Source of the DNA: Reichenbachiella agariperforans
Lineage (GTDB): Bacteria > Bacteroidota > Bacteroidia > Cytophagales > Cyclobacteriaceae
Length of the DNA stretch: 64,000 bases
Assembly (NCBI RefSeq): GCF_900142205.1
Contig: NZ_FRAA01000004.1
Span: forward strand, 407,136 to 471,135
Direction of reading: 5' to 3'
The translations under genes and the position numbers were made by a program. The notes under the pieces were generated by a model. That model saw only the letters and a list, made by a program, of their open reading frames with translations, was not told where the DNA came from and ran no database searches. Of the stretch, positions 36,549 through 44,304 are shown piece after piece. How positions within the stretch are numbered: the stretch's first letter is position 1; each line of letters starts with the position of its first letter.

Positions 36549-38182
36549 AAAAGGCAATCACGATTAACGAAACGGACAACCTCGGCGTAGCACTTACAGA
36601 TCTATCCGCAGGAGAAACTGCCGAAATCAACGGGAAATCAGTAGCTATTCAGCAAGACATCCAAGCCAAACATAAATTTGCGCTAGAAGACCTAGCAGTA
36701 GGGGACGAAATGTACATGTACGGCTTGGTCGTCGGGACAGCCAAAACACCCATAGCATCGGGACAAGCCATCACTGTCGAGAACACAGCACACAAGGCAA
36801 CCGAGTTTTCGGATCAAAAAGAAGGGGAGTTTCACTGGACGGCTCCAGACGTCAGCCGATTCGAAGGGCGCACCTTTGACGGCTATCACCGTACAGATGG
36901 TCAGGTAGGTACTGCTAACAATTGGCTAGTATTTCCCCTAGTTTTCTGTGAAAACAGAAATATCCTGACTCTCAAAAAAGCATTCGAAACAGCACTAGGA
37001 TACGAAGAGGCCAACCCGTATAACGAACTAGCTAGCGATCTCGTTCGCCGACTGGAAACAGGTGAATCACTGGATGATGCGACCCTCGGACAGTCATCAC
37101 AACAGTCAAATAAAAGACTATTTGAGAACGTAGAAATTAAGTTCATCACACACCAAGCAGGCTGTGGCGGGACACGTGAAGACAGCGATACACTATGTCG
37201 TCTACTCGCTGGATACCTCCGCAACCCGAACGTAGCAGGCGCTACTGTCCTCAGCTTAGGATGTCAAAATGCACAAGTCAGCATCCTGCAAGACGCCATC
37301 GCCAACAGTGTCGGAGAACTCACCAAACCGCTATTGATCTTTGATCAGCAAGAGACGGGGTCCGAATATGATCTCGTTCAAAGTGCACTTAAAGATACCT
37401 TCAAAGCACTGATAGAGGCCAACAAAATAGAGCGTAAGCCTGCTCCTCTTTCTAAGTTAACCATAGGACTAGAATGCGGTGGATCCGATGGCTTCTCTGG
37501 CATCTCTGCCAACCCTACGCTGGGACATGTCTCTGATATGATCACCGCATTGGGGGGCAAAGCGATTTTATCAGAATTCCCAGAATTATGTGGGGTAGAG
37601 CAAGAGCTAATCAACCGTACTGAAAACCCAGCGTATGCTAAAAAATTCATCCAACTAATGCGCGCCTATGCCAAGGCAGCAGAAGATGTAGGTTCGGGCT
37701 TTGACATGAACCCGTCACCAGGCAACATCAAAGATGGGCTAATCACTGATGCGATGAAATCCGCAGGAGCAGCAAAAAAAGGTGGTACTTCACCCGTCAT
37801 GGATATACTTGACTATACAGAGTATGCCGAACAGTCTGGACTCAGTCTTCTCTGCACTCCTGGCAATGACGTAGAATCCACCACGGGTCTAGTCGGATCA
37901 GGTGCCAATGTGGTGCTATTCACCACAGGACTGGGTACACCTACAGGTAACCCTATTGCTCCGATATTAAAAGTATCTTCTAATACCAAACTCGCTGAAC
38001 GTATGGCCGACATCATTGATTTCAATGCTGGCGAAGTGATCGAGGGGAAAAAGTCCATCGCCGAAATGGGTGAAGAAATGCTAGAGTACATCATCAACAT
38101 TGCCAGTGGTACAGTCGCCTCCAAAGCAGTACTGATGCGTCACGAGGATTTCATCCCTTGGAAAAGAGGTGTATCTCTATAG
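36545..38182 (+). CDS. uxaA: Altronate dehydratase, full-length UxaA
   Basis: 545 aa, overlapping uxaB by ATGA, so translationally coupled. It dehydrates D-altronate to 2-keto-3-deoxygluconate. An N-terminal SAF domain (about 1-100; KFALEDLAVGDEMYMYGLVVG) precedes the large catalytic part (about 110-545) with GYHRTDGQVGTANNWLVFPLV, ITHQAGCGGTREDS, LGCQNAQ, GLECGGSDGFSGISANP and MNPSPGNIKDGLITD. The Cys in AGCGG, LGCQN and LECGG probably bind the metal. Some genomes split these domains into two genes; here they are fused. The downstream enzymes (KDG kinase, aldolase) are absent from the window. A strong terminator follows. Confidence 0.96.
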   Translation: MKKAITINETDNLGVALTDLSAGETAEINGKSVAIQQDIQAKHKFALEDLAVGDEMYMYGLVVGTAKTPIASGQAITVENTAHKATEFSDQKEGEFHWTAPDVSRFEGRTFDGYHRTDGQVGTANNWLVFPLVFCENRNILTLKKAFETALGYEEANPYNELASDLVRRLETGESLDDATLGQSSQQSNKRLFENVEIKFITHQAGCGGTREDSDTLCRLLAGYLRNPNVAGATVLSLGCQNAQVSILQDAIANSVGELTKPLLIFDQQETGSEYDLVQSALKDTFKALIEANKIERKPAPLSKLTIGLECGGSDGFSGISANPTLGHVSDMITALGGKAILSEFPELCGVEQELINRTENPAYAKKFIQLMRAYAKAAEDVGSGFDMNPSPGNIKDGLITDAMKSAGAAKKGGTSPVMDILDYTEYAEQSGLSLLCTPGNDVESTTGLVGSGANVVLFTTGLGTPTGNPIAPILKVSSNTKLAERMADIIDFNAGEVIEGKKSIAEMGEEMLEYIINIASGTVASKAVLMRHEDFIPWKRGVSL

Positions 38183-38217
38183 TTTGACAAAAATTTCAAT
38201 CAACAATCATTCCTTGA

Positions 38218-38263
38218 GAAGGTCTTACTTAAACAGGACTTCTGTTTAAATAAGACCTTCTTT
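38218..38263 (+). terminator. Intrinsic terminator after uxaBA
   Basis: A 19-bp stem with one mismatch (38218-38236 with 38242-38260) and a 5-nt loop, followed by TTT. It lies 36 bp after the uxaA stop. Confidence 0.85.
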
Positions 38264-38317
38264 GCGCTATCCTCCCCTCATTGGTGTTCTTTTCGAGAAA
38301 ATGTCTAATTTGACACC

Positions 38318-38974
38318 ATGATTCGACTGTTGAAAAGTATACTAACCGTATTGCCATGGCTTCTACTAGCAGGGATTATCTCTTGGATGCTGGTCGAGGA
38401 AAAATTCTTTACGGATCATACGGATGACACACTAGAGATTCATCAATCCAGTATTCTCACGAGAACCGAACAGATCGGCAAACTGGAACTGGTCAAATAC
38501 AACTTTCAAGAAGTCACTGAGATCAAAAAAGTTGCAGACTACATCGATCTCAAACTATTCAAGTACAAACCTGTACCAGACTCCAAAGCGGTACTCATCA
38601 GCAGCGGTACAGCCGTAGGCTGTATCAACCTAGTCCAGCTGACCAAAGATCACATTCACCAGCAGAACGACACTTTGTACATTCGTCTGCCCAAGCCAGA
38701 ACTCTGCTATTTCAAAATTGATCTAGATCAATCACGTATCTATGATCTCCAGATTGACTACATGAACAAAGAAGAAAAGGCCAAGTTTATGGAGCAGCTA
38801 TACCAAGAGGCAGAATCTAGCATCCATCAATCTGCCATGGAGATGGGCATTCTTGACCAAACTCGTAACAATGCCCAAGACATTCTCGTCCCCCTCTTCG
38901 AAGGATTAACGGGTAAAAAAGTGGTTGTAACTTTTGAGTTAAACCATGTGCAGTTAGAGCGAAGTTCTCGCTAG
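38318..38974 (+). CDS. DUF4230 domain-containing membrane-anchored protein
   Basis: 218 aa. One N-terminal membrane helix (about 8-25; LTVLPWLLLAGIISWML) anchors it, and the rest faces the periplasm. The body matches DUF4230: SILTRTEQIGKLELVKYNF, then ADYIDLKLFKYKP, SKAVLISSGTAVGCINL and DTLYIRLPKPELCYFKID, and a C-terminal helix ending in MEMGILDQTRNNAQDILVPL. A pair of Cys (GC and LC) may be close in the fold. Function of the family is unknown; it is widespread in Bacteroidota. It is monocistronic here, between the uxa terminator and the TonB receptor gene. Confidence 0.88.
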   Translation: MIRLLKSILTVLPWLLLAGIISWMLVEEKFFTDHTDDTLEIHQSSILTRTEQIGKLELVKYNFQEVTEIKKVADYIDLKLFKYKPVPDSKAVLISSGTAVGCINLVQLTKDHIHQQNDTLYIRLPKPELCYFKIDLDQSRIYDLQIDYMNKEEKAKFMEQLYQEAESSIHQSAMEMGILDQTRNNAQDILVPLFEGLTGKKVVVTFELNHVQLERSSR

Positions 38975-39022
38975 GAAAAAGCCCCTTCGATGCGCTTTTA
39001 CGATCATTTAACACGATAAAAT

Positions 39023-39038
39023 TCACTACTAGTAGTGA
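39023..39038. promoter_or_regulatory. 16-bp perfect palindrome upstream of a TonB receptor gene
   Basis: TCACTACTAGTAGTGA is self-complementary throughout, with a further half-site TCACTA at 39048-39053. No T-run follows, so it is not a terminator. It lies 65 bp before the receptor start. It does not match the Fur consensus, so the cognate regulator is unknown. Confidence 0.6.
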
Positions 39039-39102
39039 TTGTATTCATCACTATTCAAACTTAAGTTTGCGGCTCGTTATTTTTAACAAGTCTAAATAAG
39101 CT

Positions 39103-41511
39103 TTGAAACTCACGTCTCACCTTCTCCTTATCAGCAGCTTCCTATTGCTGACACATGCTACACTGGCACAGCATGCAAGTGTACAAGGAAAGGTTCTAGA
39201 CGAAAACAATTCCCCGATCCCAGGGGTGAGTATCCGACTCGGAAATAGTGGCAAGGGTGCTGCTACAGATATAGATGGGAATTTCCTAATCGAAGGTCTA
39301 AAACCAGGAACCCATACCTTCTATATTAGTGGAGTGGGATACAAAAAGCAGAGTAAAACCCATAAACTATCCTCACACCAGAAATTGGATATTAAAATCC
39401 AATTACAAGAGGATACTAAGGAAATGGACGAAGTAATGGTCTATGGCAAATCCGAAAGCACACTACTAAAGGAAAAGGGCTTTGCCATCAACGCCATAGA
39501 CGCCAAAGACCTCAAGTTGCAGTCTATCCAGTTAAACGACGTACTGGATCAAAGTGCAGGTGTACGAATCAGACAAAGCGGTGGCATGGGATCACGGGTT
39601 CGTTACAATATTAACGGTTTATCTGGTAGCTCGATCAAGATTTTTATAGATGGTATACCAATCGACAACTATGGCGCTTCGTTTTCGCTAAATAGCATTC
39701 CAACCTCTATGATCAAGCGCATAGAAGTGTACAAGGGAGTTGTCCCTGCCGAGTTTGGTGGAGATGCTATGGGGGGCGCAATCAATGTAGTCACAAAAAC
39801 CAGCACCCAAAACAGCCTTAACGTATCATACTCCTACGGCTCGTTCAACACCCACCAAGCGAGTGCAAATGGGGTGTTCAGAGAAAAAAAATCTGGCTTA
39901 ACATCTAAGATTTCTACGTTTTACAACTACTCTGACAACAGCTACAAGGTCTGGGGAAAAAACGTCTACATCGTAGATGAGAAAGGAAAAGATCAATACG
40001 TGACAGCCAAGCGATTTCATGACAGCTATGAATCTAAAGGACTAAAATTTGATCTTGGATTTACGGATATCAAATGGGCCGATCAGGCTTTCATTGGTGT
40101 GCTCGTCTCTGATATGAGCAAAGACATCCAGCATGCTACCACCATGGAAATCGTGTACGGCAATCGATGGGTTGGGCAATCTACTAATATGATCCAGGCG
40201 ACTTACGTCAAAAAAGACATCGTTCATGGATTAGACGTTAACTTCTTTGGCTCTTACTCTAAACTCCGTAGAAATCTAGTAGACACTGTTGGCTATATAT
40301 ACAATTGGCTTGGAGAAAAAACACTCAACCCAAACACTGGCGAGTATTACACTTGGTTGAGTGGTGGGGAGGGTGGAGACTCTACACTTAATGAAGACAA
40401 TGAAGAAAAGTACACCGCTCGTCTAAACCTAGCTTACCAACTGGGGCAACATACTAGACTTTCTAGCAACCTCCTCTCTACCTATTTCACCCGAAGCTCT
40501 CACGATCCACTCGATCCACAACTACTTCAGGATCTACAGGACACCCGCACGCTTTGGAAAAACCTACTGGGTGTATCTCTAGAGCACATGGCTCTCGATG
40601 AACGATTAAAGACCTCTGTTTTCTACAAATTTTATGGACAAAATGTAGGAATGAGTGAACCCACACTGGATAGGAATAATAACCTTGTGGTCAACTCCTA
40701 CGATGCGCAATCCCATAATTCTGGATACGGAATAGCTCTCTCTTATGAAGTAATAAAAAATACCATCATTCTGATCTCAGGAGAAAACACAATAAGAATG
40801 CCCAATAGCCGAGAATTATTTGGAGACGTGTCCGAAAATGTAGAAACAGCCTCATCAGCACTGAAGCCTGAGCGTAGTATCAATTTCAATGCGGGACTTA
40901 GCTTAGGCCCCTACCGTTTTGACAAACATGCCATCACGCTAAGTACCAATACTTTTTATAGAAGAATACAAGACCGAATTATGCCAGGAGTGCCTGATCA
41001 ACAGGACGAAACTTTTACATATGTCAATGTAAGTTCCGTATTAAGTTCTGGTATTGATATCGAGTTGGGCTACAACTATACAGATCGAATCACTTGGAAA
41101 ACAGGTTTTTCTTTGACCAACCCACGCTTTAATACAGAGTTTGATGCCAATGGCGCTCGATATCTCTACTACAAAGATCGTCTGAGAAACGAGCCTTACT
41201 TGACTACAAATTCGAACCTACGCTTCACGCAGCAAAACTTTATACAAGAATCGTCGCGCTTCTCTGCCTATTACAACTTGGGCTATGTGCATGAATTTTA
41301 CAAAAACTGGCCCAGCATCGGGGGCGCAGGCAAGGACATGATACCCAGTCAAATGGTTCATGATCTCGGCATCTCTTATGGATTCCCTAATGATAAAATC
41401 ACCCTCAGTTGCGATGCAAAAAACATCTTCAACGAGCAAGTCTTTGACAACTGGGCTTTACAAAAACCAGGAAGAGCTTTTTACGGAAAAATCACTTACA
41501 ACATATTTTAA
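39103..41511 (+). CDS. TonB-dependent receptor with carboxypeptidase-like N-domain, TTG start
   Basis: 802 aa, outer-membrane transporter. The TTG start is the only one available: an in-frame TAA lies one codon upstream, and the product begins with a good signal peptide (MKLTSHLLLISSFLLLTHAT, ending TLAQ). Then a CarboxypepD_reg-like domain (about 26-110; GKVLDENNSPIPGVSIRLG), a plug (about 118-235; SAGVRIRQSGGMGSRVRYN, then IKRIEVYKGVVPAEFGGDAMGG) and a 22-stranded barrel ending AFYGKITYNIF. It is shorter than the 1128-aa SusC and has no SusD partner, so it fits a siderophore or metal-chelate receptor. DUF4374 and PepSY genes follow in the same direction and support that role. Confidence 0.92.
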   Translation: MKLTSHLLLISSFLLLTHATLAQHASVQGKVLDENNSPIPGVSIRLGNSGKGAATDIDGNFLIEGLKPGTHTFYISGVGYKKQSKTHKLSSHQKLDIKIQLQEDTKEMDEVMVYGKSESTLLKEKGFAINAIDAKDLKLQSIQLNDVLDQSAGVRIRQSGGMGSRVRYNINGLSGSSIKIFIDGIPIDNYGASFSLNSIPTSMIKRIEVYKGVVPAEFGGDAMGGAINVVTKTSTQNSLNVSYSYGSFNTHQASANGVFREKKSGLTSKISTFYNYSDNSYKVWGKNVYIVDEKGKDQYVTAKRFHDSYESKGLKFDLGFTDIKWADQAFIGVLVSDMSKDIQHATTMEIVYGNRWVGQSTNMIQATYVKKDIVHGLDVNFFGSYSKLRRNLVDTVGYIYNWLGEKTLNPNTGEYYTWLSGGEGGDSTLNEDNEEKYTARLNLAYQLGQHTRLSSNLLSTYFTRSSHDPLDPQLLQDLQDTRTLWKNLLGVSLEHMALDERLKTSVFYKFYGQNVGMSEPTLDRNNNLVVNSYDAQSHNSGYGIALSYEVIKNTIILISGENTIRMPNSRELFGDVSENVETASSALKPERSINFNAGLSLGPYRFDKHAITLSTNTFYRRIQDRIMPGVPDQQDETFTYVNVSSVLSSGIDIELGYNYTDRITWKTGFSLTNPRFNTEFDANGARYLYYKDRLRNEPYLTTNSNLRFTQQNFIQESSRFSAYYNLGYVHEFYKNWPSIGGAGKDMIPSQMVHDLGISYGFPNDKITLSCDAKNIFNEQVFDNWALQKPGRAFYGKITYNIF

Positions 41512-41532
41512 ATCAATTAAAACGATCATATA

Positions 41533-42825
41533 ATGTTTAAATCAACACGAAACATATTCAGCAAAACCCTCATCGCTGGTGTATTGCTCGCCTCTTTTAG
41601 CTGTGACGAAGAATCAGGATCAGATAATAAACCAGACGATAGCAGCGATAGACTTTTTACCATTGCCTTTGCTGATGGCTCTGGAAGCCCCTCTGCCACC
41701 TACGTACAGAGTCACTCTGACCTGTCCGCTGAGACCAATATAACCTTCAAAGGCTTTGGTTTTGAAGTACCTTCTACACGTACTGCTAGACTTTTCACTT
41801 CATCTGATGGCAATACGATGTATAGCCTTGACTATGGCGGAGGTAGCATCTACAAGTTTGAAAACAACGGAGGACAAGACTACCTCCAAGTGGATAAAAC
41901 TAATATCGAGTTTGCAATGGGTACTGCCTATCCAAGATGGACTCGCCTGAATGACGACAATGCCATGTTGCACTCTATTGCAACTGAGCAAGTGTTTGAC
42001 GAGACAAGTGGCGATTACGTTTACACTAAGGCAATTGCACGTTTGCTACTTGTGGATTTAGAAGACCTAGGCATGAGTACCAACGTTGAATTTGAGATTC
42101 CAAGATCAGTAGCTGACGAAGCGACAGGTGACTTTGTATTCAGAATCGATGCTCCGGTCGTATCAGGAGACAAAATCTACTACGGCATGGGCAAAAGAGG
42201 TGTAGACCCTGCCAATCCAGACGAAACAGCAGATGCTGCTTACAACACTGTTGAGACACTCGTATTGGACTTCCCCAGCTTGGAGAACCCAACGATTCTT
42301 TCAACAGACATGGCAGGTGGAGCAACGAACGGATACAGAACTACTGTGGCCTATTCTGACGAAAAAGACGATGTGTACCAAATTATCACTGTACCTGACA
42401 ATACAAAGGATACATACATACTCAAAATCACTAACGGTACATACGATGAAAGCTTTGACTTCAACTTGTCTGAGAAACTGGGAGTAAACACGATCTCAAA
42501 CGGATGGTTCTATGTAGGAGACGGTATTGGTTATGTTCCTTATGCCAATTCTGACCTAGGAGGAACTAGTGATGCAGTATGGTCAGTAGCTAGAGTTGAT
42601 CTCTACAACGGCTCAGCTGTCAAACTCAACACACCAGAAAATCTATGGTTACAACAATACCAAAACTCTGTAGCAGTTGATGACAAGTTCTACATGGCAC
42701 TGGCCCCTTTAGCAGAAGAAGGCTTCATTTATGAGTTTGATATCTCGTCAGAATCTGCTGATGCACTAACACCAGCTGCAGCCATCGTATCAGCTGCAGA
42801 CTCTTACTACATCGGAATTTACTAA
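41533..42825 (+). CDS. DUF4374 domain-containing lipoprotein
   Basis: 430 aa. Lipoprotein signal with lipobox ASFSC (Cys about 24), then an acidic linker (DEESGSDNKPDDSSDR). The body is a predicted beta-propeller with repeated blade-like segments (RTARLFTSSDGNTMYSLDYG, then YTKAIARLLLVDLEDLG, VARVDLYNGSAVKL), as in DUF4374. Such lipoproteins are regularly encoded between a TonB receptor and a PepSY protein. Starts 21 bp after the receptor, so they share a transcript, and a terminator hairpin follows its stop. Probably an outer-membrane or periplasmic ligand-binding partner of the receptor; ligand unknown. Confidence 0.85.
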   Translation: MFKSTRNIFSKTLIAGVLLASFSCDEESGSDNKPDDSSDRLFTIAFADGSGSPSATYVQSHSDLSAETNITFKGFGFEVPSTRTARLFTSSDGNTMYSLDYGGGSIYKFENNGGQDYLQVDKTNIEFAMGTAYPRWTRLNDDNAMLHSIATEQVFDETSGDYVYTKAIARLLLVDLEDLGMSTNVEFEIPRSVADEATGDFVFRIDAPVVSGDKIYYGMGKRGVDPANPDETADAAYNTVETLVLDFPSLENPTILSTDMAGGATNGYRTTVAYSDEKDDVYQIITVPDNTKDTYILKITNGTYDESFDFNLSEKLGVNTISNGWFYVGDGIGYVPYANSDLGGTSDAVWSVARVDLYNGSAVKLNTPENLWLQQYQNSVAVDDKFYMALAPLAEEGFIYEFDISSESADALTPAAAIVSAADSYYIGIY

Positions 42826-42848
42826 AAAAAACATCCCTAGATGTTAAG

Positions 42849-42874
42849 TTTCTCTTCTTGAAGGAGAAATTTTT
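42849..42874 (+). terminator. Hairpin plus T5 between the DUF4374 and PepSY genes
   Basis: TTTCTCTTC pairs with GAAGGAGAAA (one bulged G), followed by TTTTT. Probably a partial terminator inside the cluster. Its position argues against a PepSY start at 42858. Confidence 0.6.
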
Positions 42875-42923
42875 GGAGGGTTTTATATTCGACACTAGTT
42901 TAACAGCATCAAACAAACAGATC

Positions 42924-44129
42924 ATGACGAAAAGCCAAAACACCCCTTGGAAAAAGACGAGAAAGTTTTTCAACGACATTCATTTGTGGTTGGGGATAGG
43001 TGCTGGTCTGGTTCTGTTCGTGGTATGTCTCACGGGTACGATCTACACCTTTTATCATGAGATCGAGGAGACTATCAACGCTGATATTTACCAAGTAGAG
43101 GTTCCACAAGGAGCCTCTACTTTACTTTTAAAAGACTTGGTGTCTAGCGTCGAAAAAACCGTAGAGGACGGAAAAGCCTCGTCGATCAGCATCCCTGCTG
43201 ACCCAGAAAAAGCCTACGCCATCTCTGTACGCAAGGAAGGGGAACGCCGCGGCACCAACTACCTAATCAACCCCTACACAGGAACAGTACAAGGAACTAG
43301 CAAAACTGCTTCGAGCGAATTTTTCATGGTCGTATTTAGACTGCATCGCTGGTTGATGCTAGACACTGAGATCGGTCGTCCGATTGTCGGCTGGTCTACC
43401 GTCATCTTTGCCCTGCTCACGCTCACAGGTCTGATCATCTGGATACCCCAAAAAGTAAAGGCATGGAAGCAAGGCTTGAAAATCAAATGGTCAGCCAGCT
43501 GGAAGCGGGTCAATCACGACCTCCACAATGCCCTTGGTTTTTACTCCGCTTTTATCCTGCTGATCATGTCACTGACAGGACTCTACTGGTCATTTGACTG
43601 GTACCGAGATGGGCTCTATGCTACCTTCGGTGTAGAACGCCCCACTCGTGGACCTAGAGGTGGTGATGAGAAGAAAAAAGAAAAGCAACCGCTACAAGTC
43701 ACGACTTTAACCTTAGAAGACTACCTACAAGTAGCCCACGCCGAGCTAAACTACCAAGGCGACACGAGAATCAACCTACCTACTGACAACAAGCCCACTG
43801 TCTCCATCGCCAAGTCCAAAGTAGGGTTCTTTGCCGTATCGGGCAGAGATGAATTGACCCTTGACAAAATGACCGCAGCGGTGAAGAAAAAGGAGCTGTT
43901 CTCCGACGAACCGCTCAATCACCAGATCATGCATTCGATCCGGTCGATACATACAGGTGAGATATTCGGCACCTTCTCTAAGATCATCTACTTCATCTCT
44001 TGTTTGATCGCAACCTCACTCCCCGTGACGGGCACGATCATCTGGATCAACAAACTCAAAAAGAAACGAGCCAGAGGAAAGAAAAAGACCAAAGTAGCTC
44101 AAAAAACACCTGAAACCGTGTTGGCCTAG
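42924..44129 (+). CDS. PepSY-associated membrane protein
   Basis: Start at 42924 (MTKSQNTPWKKTRKFFNDIH) since the longer frame would begin inside a hairpin; 401 aa. Four membrane helices, in the PepSY_TM pattern: LWLGIGAGLVLFVVCLTGTIY near 22-42 (core LGIGAGLVLFVVCLTG), WSTVIFALLTLTGLIIWIP, FYSAFILLIMSLTGLYW and the last at IIYFISCLIATSLPVTG. Conserved His in RLHRWLM and in the IHTGEIF block may bind heme or metal. Such proteins accompany siderophore receptors and are thought to reduce or release iron from the carrier. The C-terminus is Lys-rich. Confidence 0.9.
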   Translation: MTKSQNTPWKKTRKFFNDIHLWLGIGAGLVLFVVCLTGTIYTFYHEIEETINADIYQVEVPQGASTLLLKDLVSSVEKTVEDGKASSISIPADPEKAYAISVRKEGERRGTNYLINPYTGTVQGTSKTASSEFFMVVFRLHRWLMLDTEIGRPIVGWSTVIFALLTLTGLIIWIPQKVKAWKQGLKIKWSASWKRVNHDLHNALGFYSAFILLIMSLTGLYWSFDWYRDGLYATFGVERPTRGPRGGDEKKKEKQPLQVTTLTLEDYLQVAHAELNYQGDTRINLPTDNKPTVSIAKSKVGFFAVSGRDELTLDKMTAAVKKKELFSDEPLNHQIMHSIRSIHTGEIFGTFSKIIYFISCLIATSLPVTGTIIWINKLKKKRARGKKKTKVAQKTPETVLA

Positions 44130-44304
44130 TATAACATTATTTGCTTCTTCGCTACTAAAATATTCTCAAGCACCACTAGTAATCCCAAGATCAACATTCA
44201 TAATTAATACTTCTTAAAATAACGGACATCAAGGGCTCCTATTAAACACAACTTTTTTCCAGTATCCGCCGACTTGCATTGGCTAGGTTGCTTACTTTTA
44301 CCTC

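Noticed and set aside
39023..39038. Fur box before the TonB receptor
   Set aside because: The palindrome does not fit the GATAATGATAATCATTATC pattern.
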